Shown here in pieces: positions 1 to 8,449 of a DNA stretch of 64,000 bases. Origin of the DNA: Legionella_C dresdenensis. GTDB taxonomy: Bacteria > Pseudomonadota > Gammaproteobacteria > Legionellales > Legionellaceae. Each line of letters opens with the position of its first letter. The first letter of the stretch is position 1. A program made the position numbers and the translations under genes. The DNA lies in contig NZ_JBHSAB010000004.1 of the NCBI RefSeq assembly GCF_042649825.1, forward strand, positions 62,001-126,000, given 5' to 3'. A model generated the notes under the pieces. It saw nothing but the letters and a program-made list of their open reading frames with translations, did no database searches and was not told where the DNA came from.

Positions 1-847
1 GCGAGGCTATATCTATATTGCTCAGCCTCCGCTTTATAAAGTAAAACGCGGCAAGCAGGAACAGTATGTTAAAGATGATGAAGCGCTGTATGAATACCTG
101 ACCCAGAGTGCGCTTGATAATGCAGAACTATTTCCTGCTAAAGATGCACCGTCGATTTCTGCCAAAGCATTGGAGGATTTGGTTTTACATTTCAGACGAG
201 TAGAGAAAATTATCAATCGCCATTCCCGTCGTTATAATGCGGAAGTATTAAAACGAATGGTTTATTTACCTGCATTGCAAAATGTAGATTTTAATAACAG
301 GGAAGTTATTAACAGCTGGTCGGTGAAACTGCATCAGAGTCTGCAGCAACTGGGGCATAAAAACCATCAGTTCCGGGTAGAAGTGCTCCATCATGAAGAA
401 AATGATCATCACTTGCCTCGGGTTTCAATCACTCAACACGGAATGGATAATCATTTTGTGTTGAATGCCGAGTTTTTCTTCTCAAAAGATTATAAGGAAA
501 TGATTAGCCTGGGCGCTAAAATTGGTTCTTTAATCGAAGAAGGCGCATATGTTAAGCGTGGCGATAAAGTCTTTGCTATTGAATCATTTGAACAAGGCCT
601 GGACTGGTTAATGGGTGAAGCGAAAAAAGGTCAGACTATCCAACGTTATAAAGGGTTGGGTGAGATGAACCCCGATCAGCTGTGGGAAACAACCATGGAT
701 CCTGCTGTACGCCGTATGTTGCAAGTCAGTATTGAAGATGCTGTTGCTGCTGATGAAATTTTTACTACGCTGATGGGGGATCAGGTTGAACCCAGACGTG
801 ATTTCATTGAAAGTAATGCGCTGGAAGCTGAGAATATTGACGTCTAA
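1..847 (+). CDS. gyrB: DNA gyrase subunit B, C-terminal part (5' end outside window)
   Basis: This is the B subunit of DNA gyrase, the ATP-dependent type II topoisomerase that introduces negative supercoils. The reading frame is open from base 2 and enters from the left edge, so only about 281 C-terminal residues are present. The visible part starts in the TOPRIM region (GYIYIAQPPLYKVKRGKQ) and ends with the highly conserved gyrase tail (RYKGLGEMNPDQLWETTMDP, then the terminal FIESNALEAENIDV). The segment between contains the insert typical of gammaproteobacterial GyrB. The internal ATG at 170 is not the gene start, because family similarity continues upstream of it. The stop TAA is followed after 3 bp by a palindromic repeat that probably also ends transcription. 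Confidence 0.97.
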   Translation, partial: RGYIYIAQPPLYKVKRGKQEQYVKDDEALYEYLTQSALDNAELFPAKDAPSISAKALEDLVLHFRRVEKIINRHSRRYNAEVLKRMVYLPALQNVDFNNREVINSWSVKLHQSLQQLGHKNHQFRVEVLHHEENDHHLPRVSITQHGMDNHFVLNAEFFFSKDYKEMISLGAKIGSLIEEGAYVKRGDKVFAIESFEQGLDWLMGEAKKGQTIQRYKGLGEMNPDQLWETTMDPAVRRMLQVSIEDAVAADEIFTTLMGDQVEPRRDFIESNALEAENIDV

Positions 848-850
848 TTG

Positions 851-918
851 TAGGTTGGGTCGTTTGACCCAACAAAAATGGTGAATGACAAAAACGTTGG
901 GTCAAACGACCCAACCTA
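851..918. repeat. Palindromic repeat pair (TAG-ended REP-like element)
   Basis: Two inverted 23-bp copies of one unit lie at 851-873 and 896-918, separated by an A-rich 22-bp spacer. Each unit holds the palindrome GTTGGGTCGTTTGACCCAAC (8-bp stem, 4-nt loop) preceded by TAG. The pair sits between convergent gyrB and proQ, and the outer TAG of the right arm is the proQ stop codon. The same unit recurs at 11161-11183 and 32791-32862. It can form strong hairpins in either direction and may act as a bidirectional terminator. Confidence 0.85.
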
Positions 919-1620
919 CTCTACTGTTTCTTTTTCTTCTGCTTTTCTTGATAAGCCCAATTTTTCTTTCAGCCTTGCAACTGCATTGGGATCAAACTGT
1001 TTTGATGTTTTATGTTTAACAACAACAGCTGATGATCTTGCTGCGGTGGTGAAATTACCGCCCAAGCCCTGGGACGACTGACGATCGGAATATGCTAAAT
1101 CAAAATCATTGCGATCGGAGCGGGTATAATAACTTGTCTGTACCGCCTGAACGGGCTTGTTATACGTCGTGTATCGTGATGGCTGTGGAGTTACTGCCGG
1201 GTTGATTTTGGTCGCTGCGGTTTTACGGGCATTTCGCACGCTTTTTTCAATTCTTTTCTTAATTTTCAACGCAGCGCGTTCCGCTTCATCTTCGGTGACT
1301 GCTTCAACCGGATTGCCTTGCAAATCAATCCGCATTTCGCGTGATTTCAGACAGGTAAGATAATCGATGCGGCGGGTAAACAAAACAACAGCTTCTCTGA
1401 TTTTACTTTTAGATATTCCTGCTTCCGCCGCTTTTTCAGCATGCATCAGGATATCAGTCATAATACCTGTTTTTAAAGGTCTGATACGTTTGGTGTTATC
1501 AAATACTTCTGGAAACATCTCGGCAAGCCAGCTTAAGGCATCATTACGTGCATTTTTTGATTGTAATTTTTGTGCTTTGTTTATAATAATTGTACGCGGA
1601 TGAAGTTCTTGCCTACTCAT
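916..1620 (-). CDS. proQ: ProQ/FinO-domain RNA chaperone
   Basis: This is probably a cytoplasmic RNA-binding protein of the ProQ/FinO family, which binds structured RNAs, sRNAs and mRNA 3' ends. The N-terminal 110 residues carry the ProQ/FinO domain: a WLAEMFPEVF helix, the basic stretch NTKRIRPLKTGIMTDIL, and a later LKSREMRIDLQGNPVE segment. The remaining ~120 residues are basic and probably disordered. They begin with a Lys/Arg/Ala-rich linker (ALKIKKRIEKSVRNARK), as is common for linkers in this family. The length of 234 aa matches E. coli ProQ (232 aa). The gene converges on gyrB, and its stop codon lies in the palindromic repeat. The specific RNA targets cannot be inferred. Confidence 0.88.
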   Translation of the reverse strand: MSRQELHPRTIIINKAQKLQSKNARNDALSWLAEMFPEVFDNTKRIRPLKTGIMTDILMHAEKAAEAGISKSKIREAVVLFTRRIDYLTCLKSREMRIDLQGNPVEAVTEDEAERAALKIKKRIEKSVRNARKTAATKINPAVTPQPSRYTTYNKPVQAVQTSYYTRSDRNDFDLAYSDRQSSQGLGGNFTTAARSSAVVVKHKTSKQFDPNAVARLKEKLGLSRKAEEKETVE

Positions 1621-1777
1621 AAATTACCTTAGGTTGGATTTTTAAAATGTGCTTCAAATATTTACATATTGTGCATTATAGCGGGTTGAAACGCAACATA
1701 TATTGCCACAGTTCTTATTATTTAACAAATATACTGGCTAAAAATAAAGGAAAAATTTCTAGCCAGCTAAATAGCAA

Positions 1778-2704
1778 TCAATGATGGCAATTATTGCCCA
1801 TAAACATTTCTTTAAAATCATTTTTCATATCTATCACCAGCCAGCCATATTGCGTTGCATCATTTAAGGCTTTGTCCATTTGGCCATAAGCAGCATCATG
1901 ATCATATTGCCATTCCCTGGCGGCATCAGTGTGATGAATTAACACAGGCAAAGCAGGTGAGTTAAGCGAAGTATAACGCAGCATGGGAATGTCCGCATCC
2001 GAATTTCCGACGGCGAAGACAGGTTCTTTACCAATTATGCGATCAAGCCGCAGCTCGTTTGTCTGATCCGTATTGGGTGTAGCCAATACCTGACTTGCAG
2101 GCAAACCATACATTTGCTCTGCCAGAATTCGAGTAAAATCCACAGAATCAGGGCTGGCAATAATATAAATTTTAAAACCGGATTGCTCAAGGTAATCCAC
2201 CAGTTGAACCATAGGCGCATAAGCTAATTGTTTATAGTGACAGGCTAGTGCCTGGCTGGAGGCGCTGCCCAGCCAATAAGTGACTGCCTGTTTGTATTCA
2301 ATGGGAGTCAATGTATGGGTTTTTTTCAGCAGCGCCTGTTTTTGATCAGCGTTTAATCCAGCCAGTCCTTTCGCCGGATCCTTAAGCAAATTTTGTATGT
2401 CGCTGGCGGAAAGACCTGGAACATTGGGATTTTGAACGGCTTTTAATTGATCAATAGCGAATTGATATTGAAGCGGTACAGGATTTTCTGCCCATAACGT
2501 GCCATCATTATCAAACACGGCTACCCGCTCTGGAGGAGGCAAAGCAGTTGGACTGCTGTCTGTAGTGATGCCGGTCACAAACTGGATAATTTTTTGCTTA
2601 TCGGCAGTATCATTCCAGAGTGACAATGGATCGTTTGCCGCCAGCGACAAAGCCGGTGAAAATAATAGTGCCAGCCCTTGTGCAGTAAGAATTATTTTTT
2701 TCAT
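1778..2704 (-). CDS. Secreted HAD-superfamily acid phosphatase-like hydrolase
   Basis: This is a predicted periplasmic phosphatase. It has a clear signal peptide (MKKIILTAQGLALLFSPALSLAA). HAD motif I FDNDGTLW follows, with D65 as likely nucleophile and D67 as general acid/base. Motif II is probably IIASPDSVDF, and motif IV is AVGNSDADIPML with the acidic magnesium ligands. At 308 aa it is the right size for the phosphoserine phosphatase-like secreted HAD proteins found in Legionella and pseudomonads. The natural substrate is unknown. It stands alone between proQ and a small membrane-protein gene on the other strand. Roughly 160 bp of AT-rich DNA downstream of it contain nothing recognisable. 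Confidence 0.8.
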   Translation of the reverse strand: MKKIILTAQGLALLFSPALSLAANDPLSLWNDTADKQKIIQFVTGITTDSSPTALPPPERVAVFDNDGTLWAENPVPLQYQFAIDQLKAVQNPNVPGLSASDIQNLLKDPAKGLAGLNADQKQALLKKTHTLTPIEYKQAVTYWLGSASSQALACHYKQLAYAPMVQLVDYLEQSGFKIYIIASPDSVDFTRILAEQMYGLPASQVLATPNTDQTNELRLDRIIGKEPVFAVGNSDADIPMLRYTSLNSPALPVLIHHTDAAREWQYDHDAAYGQMDKALNDATQYGWLVIDMKNDFKEMFMGNNCHH

Positions 2705-2819
2705 GGTTAATCCTTTAACTTGATATACTACTTATTGATATTATTATTTATTCTATACTAATTTATAGTAGGCGTGTTTTTTCTTAGTTAGCATAAGTCC
2801 GTCAAGTGAGTAAAATATT

Positions 2820-3020
2820 ATGTTCAGAAGATTATTTCTAAAATTCCTTGCTCTGGCTTTCCCGTGGGTAGTTTTACTCATGTATGATAATCCAGGCGGT
2901 GCGTTTGTTGCGCTCGCGATGCAGGCGACAATTATTGGCTGGTTGCCGGCTGGACTTTGGGCATTGCGTCTGGTTAAGGAACGGGAACAAAAAAATAAAA
3001 AAACAAAAAAAACATCTTAA
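2820..3020 (+). CDS. Small membrane protein, Pmp3/YqaE-like
   Basis: This 66-aa protein has two hydrophobic segments (about residues 5-22 and 29-51) and a basic Lys-rich tail. The pattern FPWVVLLMYDNPGGAFVALAMQATIIGWLPAGLWAL resembles the Pmp3/YqaE family in its central PGGAF-type turn and GWLP-xx-WAL ending, but the match is by eye only. Members of that family are small inner-membrane proteins linked to membrane potential or stress. It lies 14 bp upstream of dapB on the same strand and may be cotranscribed with it. An A-rich run at its 3' end encodes the charged tail. Confidence 0.5.
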   Translation: MFRRLFLKFLALAFPWVVLLMYDNPGGAFVALAMQATIIGWLPAGLWALRLVKEREQKNKKTKKTS

Positions 3021-3034
3021 CAAAGGAAGCTATC

Positions 3035-3766
3035 ATGCAAACCGCAGTGATTGTTAATGGGGCATTGGGAAAAATGGGCGCGCTGGCCTGTGAAACGCTT
3101 GAGAAGCATCCTGATTTTACTTTGGTTGGCAAGCTTACCCGCGGCGATGATCTGGCTTTAGCCATTAAGGATACGCGTGCGACAGTCGTTGTCGATTTAA
3201 CACGGGCTGATGCGGCGTATACCAATGCTTTAACTATTATCAACAGTAGCGCGCATCCGGTGATTGGTACTTCCGGTTTAACCACAGAGCAAGTTGCTCA
3301 CCTTCAGGAAATCTCTGCCAGCAAGAAGCTTGGGGGAATTATTGCGCCTAATTTTTCAATTGGCGCAGTGCTGATGATGAAATTTGCCGCGCAGGCTGCA
3401 CGCTATCTGCCCGAGGCGGAGATTATCGAAATCCATCACCAGCAGAAATATGATGCACCCTCGGGTACAGCGGCTAAAACGGCTGAAATGATGGCTGCGG
3501 CACGTGCGGAGCAACCCAAACATCTATCTTCCCATGAGGCAATTGCCGGGGTCAGAGGCGGTAAGCATCATAACGTCGCGATCCATTCTTTGCGGTTACC
3601 AGGGGTGTTGGCACGCCAGCAGGTTATTTTTGGGAATCAGGGAGAAACACTAACCATTAGCCATGACAGTATTGATCGGGCATCCTTTATGCCAGGCGTG
3701 GTTTTATGTTGTCTGAAAGTGCTGCAGTTGGATAAATTGCTGTATGGGATGGAAGCGATTTTGTAA
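3035..3766 (+). CDS. dapB: 4-hydroxy-tetrahydrodipicolinate reductase
   Basis: DapB catalyses the NAD(P)H-dependent reduction step in the diaminopimelate/lysine pathway and supplies meso-DAP for peptidoglycan. The N-terminus has the Rossmann motif (VNGALGKMGALACE). The family signature is present: EIIEIHHQQKYDAPSGTA carries the catalytic His and Lys and the substrate-binding loop. A late FGNQGETLTISHDSIDR motif and a C-terminal PGVVLCCLKV helix complete the fold. The length of 243 aa is slightly short for the family (about 240-270) but no motif is missing. The start follows an AGGAAG ribosome-binding site. Confidence 0.95.
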   Translation: MQTAVIVNGALGKMGALACETLEKHPDFTLVGKLTRGDDLALAIKDTRATVVVDLTRADAAYTNALTIINSSAHPVIGTSGLTTEQVAHLQEISASKKLGGIIAPNFSIGAVLMMKFAAQAARYLPEAEIIEIHHQQKYDAPSGTAAKTAEMMAAARAEQPKHLSSHEAIAGVRGGKHHNVAIHSLRLPGVLARQQVIFGNQGETLTISHDSIDRASFMPGVVLCCLKVLQLDKLLYGMEAIL

Positions 3767-3823
3767 TATGGATGCCGCGGAAAAACCGCGGCAATTGGCC
3801 GTTGAGGCCTGGTTTGATCCTTG

Positions 3824-6538
3824 TCATGACAACGAGGGAGCAGAAACACTCTTGGGGATGAACGGTTCAGCGCCGGCCTCTCTTTTTCTGGCTATCAACT
3901 TATTTGAAAGCGATTCCAGCCCGGCTATGGGTTCTTGCAGCAATGTTTCAATATCCTTACCTTTATCCTCATTCCGGGAGCCAGTCAGAATTTCCGAAAC
4001 TCTTTTTATTAGCCCATAAAAATGTGTTGTCTCGGGTTTCCTTTTGCCTGTATTTTTATCGATATGATCAGCGATAATTTTTAAAAAATCATTCACTATT
4101 TCGGCATCATTCTTATGTAACTGCCCTTTCATTTGCCTGATCCCGCCCGGAAAAGCTGCTGTTCTAAGATATTTAATTCCCATTTTATGTTCAGACCAGT
4201 TTGTTGCTATTGACTTGAAAAGGCTGGCAAGAGTAGCCATGCTTGCCGCATTCATTTTAAGCAAAGCCGGCATAAATGCGGACTCTTTCTGACAATCCAC
4301 TTTTTTCATTTTAACGGTAGTCTTGCTGCCGATTAGTTTTCCTTTGATATCTTTGATTTCGTTATTACTTGCTATATATTCATCAATTTTTGCAATATCA
4401 ACAGGACCGGTTTTGCGCCCTGTTTTGCTTTCCAGTTTACTTTTAGTTCTGCTATTAATTGCATCAATGGTGCTTTTTCGCAGATAACCATCAGGCGTTT
4501 TTATCCCATTTGCGCCCTTGGCATTTTGGCCGGCAATTTCCTGAGCATGCCAGGTTGTATAGAGATCGGCAAACAAATTATCAAAGGACTGACGAGCGCT
4601 TCCTTCATCATTCCAGCTTGGCCAGCGGCCACTAAAGAGACGATGAATAAACATGGCATTGGTATGCAAAAATTCCAGCCCTTTGCGATCTTTAGCGCTA
4701 ACACAGCACCCGAAACTGGAGCCTTCAATATAGTGAATTAACAGGCTTTCCAAAGAACTTAATTGAAGTTCCCGTTGATATTGGTAATCAATTAAGGGAT
4801 CAATTACGGGATCTACGATGACTGATTTGACGGCCTGGATTATTTTGCTAGAACTTTGTTTAAGGTGATGAAGTACCAGATCATACTCATTGATAAGTAC
4901 ACTGAGATCTTCGATATACTTTTTAGTTTTTTCCAATTCCCCTGTTTGGTCTGATATCAGCAGCCCTTCAAGTTTTGCCAAATGGCTTTTGGCATGATTT
5001 AAAAACGCATTGCATTCAGGATCATTGCTTTCAGTACGGTATACCAGAGCGGCCATATTCTGAGGATGATTAGTAAAAAATAATTTCTCTGATCGGCCTT
5101 CCTGTTTTTCTTTGATTTTAGCAATCTGCTTTCTCAGTTCCCGGTCAAGCTTGACATCTGGTATAAACATTTTGGCAATATCCGCCGCAACTCCTTCGGT
5201 GCCAATAGGGCTTATCAGTGTTTGAATCAATAAGTCCTTGCCTTCTGACAACGCCAGAATGGAATTAATGTTTCTTTCCGTATAAAGGGTATTGATTAAC
5301 CCAGGCAGATCAAGGATGTCGCGCGAAGCCAAATGGCTTGCTCTCAGGCGGACATCTGTTTGAAAAATAATGCGCCCATCATACTCAACCACATACATCA
5401 CATGCCCGGTCGCATTTGCCAATACAGGCAAAATACGTAAACGGCTGGAAACCGCTATTGGTTTATCCAAATCTATTTTATCAAGAGCAGCTTTAAGCAT
5501 TTTTTGTTCAAAAGGCTGTAATAGAAGATACCATACCGGAAGTCGGGATATAGCCCGGCGAGGGCTTTCGTTACCCTCAAAATAGCTCTCATCCATGTCT
5601 GAAAGTTTCTGCTTAAGCTCCTCCAGGTTTGATATAATCGACGCTTCTAGCGTACAGTCCCTGTTTATATATTTTTCATCAATGAGATAATCTATTAAAA
5701 ACCTTTCGTACTCATTATATTGCGCATAGTTTTTGGGTTTTTTGCCGCTATGAATATCTATCACAATTTGGGCAAACTCTGGTTTCCTGGACATTTCCTT
5801 AAAGTGGTACAGAAGCATTTGGGCAAAGGAAACTATATCGGTTTTTCCCTGTGATTTTGATTCAAAATGATATAAAAACATTTTTTGAAAAACGGTTAAC
5901 TCATTAAACCAGTCGGGCACTTGATTGGGTATTGAACTCTTTTTTTCTTTATTTTGTATGGTCTTTAATTCTTTTAATGCGTCGGCAGTACAGGGATTCA
6001 GTATTTTATCAACTTGTAAAACCAGTTTTTTTTCTTGTTTGTTTTCAGCATTCGTGAAAGAAATTTCTGATAAAGTCGCCAGATTATCCCGGCCCTTTTG
6101 CAATAAAACGAATTGCTCTGCCCGATTAAGCCATTCAATTGCCTGAGTGGTTGGGGTCTCTTTATTTTTTTTATGAGGAAGATCCCAGTTGTTGATCAAT
6201 AATCCAAGTACCATAACGTTATAGTCAAAAAGCCTTTGCTGGTAATATTCCAGAGTTTGCTGCTTTTCTAACGGGAGAAACCGGTCGATCCAGCCTAAAT
6301 ATCGGTTGAAATCATTATCACTGAGCGCGCCTCGTTTTCGAGGAAAGTTGTCGATAATAAATTGCAGTGATTCTCTTAATATTTGTATGCGGTCGGTGTA
6401 ACTTTTTTCCAAATCAGGGGCGATTGGATATTCTTCCTTTATCAGTTCGGGAGTTCCCATAATTTCTTTGATTTTCTCGTATACATCATTAGAAACCTGA
6501 GTGCCTTCCTCAACCCTTACAATTGTTCTATTTGGCAT
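3824..6538 (-). CDS. 904-aa unknown protein with a CX5R (C-V-S-A-K-D-R) phosphatase-like motif; candidate effector
   Basis: I do not recognise this protein as a named family. It is a large, mostly helical, charged cytosolic-type protein with no signal peptide or membrane segment. At residues 612-618 (bases 4685-4705) it has C-V-S-A-K-D-R followed by KG. This is the CX5R P-loop of cysteine-dependent phosphatases and closely resembles the CKSAKDRT / CKSGKDRT signatures of INPP4-type and SopB/IpgD-type phosphoinositide phosphatases. About 65 residues later an NAKGANGIKTPDG stretch could be the substrate-loop region seen in that family. The C-terminus (FIPKSVSAPSLS) is small-residue-rich. The gene is monocistronic and has a long palindrome in its 5' leader. 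A secreted phosphoinositide phosphatase is an inference; the N-terminal 600 residues remain unexplained. Confidence 0.6.
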   Translation of the reverse strand: MPNRTIVRVEEGTQVSNDVYEKIKEIMGTPELIKEEYPIAPDLEKSYTDRIQILRESLQFIIDNFPRKRGALSDNDFNRYLGWIDRFLPLEKQQTLEYYQQRLFDYNVMVLGLLINNWDLPHKKNKETPTTQAIEWLNRAEQFVLLQKGRDNLATLSEISFTNAENKQEKKLVLQVDKILNPCTADALKELKTIQNKEKKSSIPNQVPDWFNELTVFQKMFLYHFESKSQGKTDIVSFAQMLLYHFKEMSRKPEFAQIVIDIHSGKKPKNYAQYNEYERFLIDYLIDEKYINRDCTLEASIISNLEELKQKLSDMDESYFEGNESPRRAISRLPVWYLLLQPFEQKMLKAALDKIDLDKPIAVSSRLRILPVLANATGHVMYVVEYDGRIIFQTDVRLRASHLASRDILDLPGLINTLYTERNINSILALSEGKDLLIQTLISPIGTEGVAADIAKMFIPDVKLDRELRKQIAKIKEKQEGRSEKLFFTNHPQNMAALVYRTESNDPECNAFLNHAKSHLAKLEGLLISDQTGELEKTKKYIEDLSVLINEYDLVLHHLKQSSSKIIQAVKSVIVDPVIDPLIDYQYQRELQLSSLESLLIHYIEGSSFGCCVSAKDRKGLEFLHTNAMFIHRLFSGRWPSWNDEGSARQSFDNLFADLYTTWHAQEIAGQNAKGANGIKTPDGYLRKSTIDAINSRTKSKLESKTGRKTGPVDIAKIDEYIASNNEIKDIKGKLIGSKTTVKMKKVDCQKESAFMPALLKMNAASMATLASLFKSIATNWSEHKMGIKYLRTAAFPGGIRQMKGQLHKNDAEIVNDFLKIIADHIDKNTGKRKPETTHFYGLIKRVSEILTGSRNEDKGKDIETLLQEPIAGLESLSNKLIARKREAGAEPFIPKSVSAPSLS

Positions 6539-6562
6539 TGCGACTAACTCCTTGTTTGGCGT

Positions 6563-6594
6563 TGGCTAGGGGTCTGCTCGCAGACCCCTAGCCA
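6563..6594. repeat. Perfect 14-bp inverted repeat in the leader of the 904-aa gene
   Basis: A perfect 14-bp stem (arms 6563-6576 and 6581-6594, arm core GGCTAGGGGTCTG) with a 4-nt loop CTCG begins about 25 bp upstream of the ATG of the minus-strand 904-aa gene. It lies between that gene and the divergent small gene at 6717. In the transcript it would form a very stable hairpin next to the ribosome-binding region. No T-run follows on the minus strand, so it does not look like a simple terminator. Confidence 0.7.
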
Positions 6595-6716
6595 TTATTG
6601 AATAAATAAAGCCAGGAAACAATCAGGAAGATTGGTAATTCTGCAACGGAACCGACACTTAACTCATAGGCCTGGAACATGTTACACTGCTGCTTTTGGA
6701 AAAAGAGAGGTTGCAA

Positions 6717-6899
6717 ATGACTGCGATAAAAACCGAAGATCATACCGGGTATTCCGATACCAGCTTACAAGATGCGCTGCAAGAAGCGTTAAACAAAGCG
6801 AAAGAGTATAATCAGCTTATGGTTGTTGAAACGCGTAGCTCACAAATGGCTAATGATAAACGGCAGTATCAGGTAACTTTAACTACCTATATGAAATAG
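6717..6899 (+). CDS. Small conserved-looking hypothetical protein (60 aa)
   Basis: This is a 60-aa acidic/polar protein with no recognised family. The middle (SLQDALQEALNKAKEYNQLMVV) is predicted helical, followed by a likely beta strand near the end (YQVTLTTYMK). The ATG at 6717 is chosen over a TTG at 6696 because GAGAGG stands seven bases upstream. The gene ends 28 bp before mmsA on the same strand and may be its first cotranscribed member. The compact helix-strand layout suggests a folded domain, but no function can be given. Confidence 0.55.
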   Translation: MTAIKTEDHTGYSDTSLQDALQEALNKAKEYNQLMVVETRSSQMANDKRQYQVTLTTYMK

Positions 6900-6927
6900 G
6901 TAGCTCCACCGCTAAAAGGAGTTAGCA

Positions 6928-8427
6928 ATGGCTTATACAGTAAAAAACTATATTAACGGTCAGCTTTATCCACATGATTCAGGAAAAAAGCAGGCTATCT
7001 ATAACCCGGCTATGGGTGAAGTAATTGGTCAGGTACAGTTTGCCGATGAGGCGGTTTGCCATAAAACGGTCGAAGCTGCAAAAAAGGCCTGGCCTGCCTG
7101 GGCTGAAACAGCACCGGTAAAGCGGGCGCGCATTCTGTTCAAATTCCGCGATTTACTGGAAAAAAACCAAAATGAGCTGGCTGCAATAGTTACCCGTGAA
7201 CATGGCAAAACCCTGGATGATGCCCGGGGTTCCGTGGCACGCGCAATTGAGGTCGTTGAATTGCATTGTGGTCTTATCACCCAGTTACAGGGCGATTTTT
7301 CAGCCGATGTCGCTAAAGATATTGATTGCCATACCATTCGCCAGCCGTTAGGGGTTTGCGCCGGTGTTTCACCGTTTAATTTTCCGGTTATGGTGCCGGT
7401 CTGGATGATGATTCCGGCGATTGCATGCGGTAATACCTTTATCCTGAAACCCTCTGAACAAGATCCATCGGCGCCGGTGCGCTTGCTGGAATTGTTAACT
7501 GATGCCGGCTTACCGGAAGGTGTGGCCAATTGCCTGCATGGCGATAAATTAACGGTCGATTATCTGCTGCACCATCCTGATATTCGCGCGATGACTGCGG
7601 TCGCTTCAACGCCGGTCGCTGAATATATTTATACCACCGCCATATCCCAGGGCAAACGCGCCCATACCTTTGGCGGTGCAAAAAATCATTGCGTGGTCAT
7701 GCCGGATGCCGATCTGGATCAGACAGCCTATGCCTTGACCGGCGCTGCTTATGGCTCGGCCGGCGAACGCTGCATGGCGATTTCAGTTATTGTAACCGTC
7801 GGTAATGATACCGCTGATAAGCTGTTATCCCGAATGATACCGTTAATCAATAAAATCAATATCGATAGCGGTGATGTACCTGGTTGCGATATGGGGCCGT
7901 TAATCAGCAAAAGGCACCGGGAAAAGGTCTTGACTATAATTGACAAAGGTATTGAAGAAGGGGCGAGGCTGGTTATTGACGGCCGATTTTTTACACACAA
8001 ACAACACCCGCAAGGCTATTATCTCGGACCTACCCTTTTTGACCAGGTAACTGAAGAAATGTCGATTTATCAGGATGAGATTTTTGGCCCGGTATTAGTT
8101 GTTATGCGTGCTGACAGCTTTGATGAAGCGCTCGCCCTGGTTAATCGCCACCAATACGGTAATGGTACCGCTATTTTTACGCGTGATGGTTATACCGCTC
8201 GGGAATACAGCCAACGAGTGATGGCTGGTATGGTTGGCGTCAATATCCCTATTCCGGTACCGGTTGCCAGCCATCCTTTTGGCGGTTGGAAGCGGTCGGT
8301 GTTTGGCGATACTAATATGCATGGCAGTCAGAGTATCCATTTTTACACTCAGTTGAAAACGATCACGACCAAGTGGCCTGTAAGCGCTATGACGGAAAAT
8401 TCCTTTGTCATGCCAACGCATGACTAA
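6928..8427 (+). CDS. mmsA: CoA-acylating methylmalonate-semialdehyde dehydrogenase
   Basis: MmsA oxidises methylmalonate semialdehyde (and malonate semialdehyde) with NAD+ and CoA to propionyl-CoA (or acetyl-CoA) and CO2, the last specific step of valine catabolism. The sequence is a full-length aldehyde dehydrogenase fold of 499 aa. It has the NAD-binding GVSPFNFPVMVPVWMMIPAIACGN segment, the catalytic cysteine in AGERCMAIS, and the family-specific C-terminal FGGWKRSVFGD. The lack of the usual catalytic Glu region of non-CoA ALDHs fits the CoA-acylating branch. It is followed by mmsB after 22 bp and an acyl-CoA synthetase gene, forming one catabolic operon. Confidence 0.95.
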   Translation: MAYTVKNYINGQLYPHDSGKKQAIYNPAMGEVIGQVQFADEAVCHKTVEAAKKAWPAWAETAPVKRARILFKFRDLLEKNQNELAAIVTREHGKTLDDARGSVARAIEVVELHCGLITQLQGDFSADVAKDIDCHTIRQPLGVCAGVSPFNFPVMVPVWMMIPAIACGNTFILKPSEQDPSAPVRLLELLTDAGLPEGVANCLHGDKLTVDYLLHHPDIRAMTAVASTPVAEYIYTTAISQGKRAHTFGGAKNHCVVMPDADLDQTAYALTGAAYGSAGERCMAISVIVTVGNDTADKLLSRMIPLINKINIDSGDVPGCDMGPLISKRHREKVLTIIDKGIEEGARLVIDGRFFTHKQHPQGYYLGPTLFDQVTEEMSIYQDEIFGPVLVVMRADSFDEALALVNRHQYGNGTAIFTRDGYTAREYSQRVMAGMVGVNIPIPVPVASHPFGGWKRSVFGDTNMHGSQSIHFYTQLKTITTKWPVSAMTENSFVMPTHD

Positions 8428-8449
8428 AGCCTGTTGACAGGAGATAACA

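Noticed and set aside
878..1081. Small plus-strand frame overlapping proQ
   Set aside because: It is the shadow of the proQ frame on the other strand, begins inside the repeat and has no ribosome-binding site.
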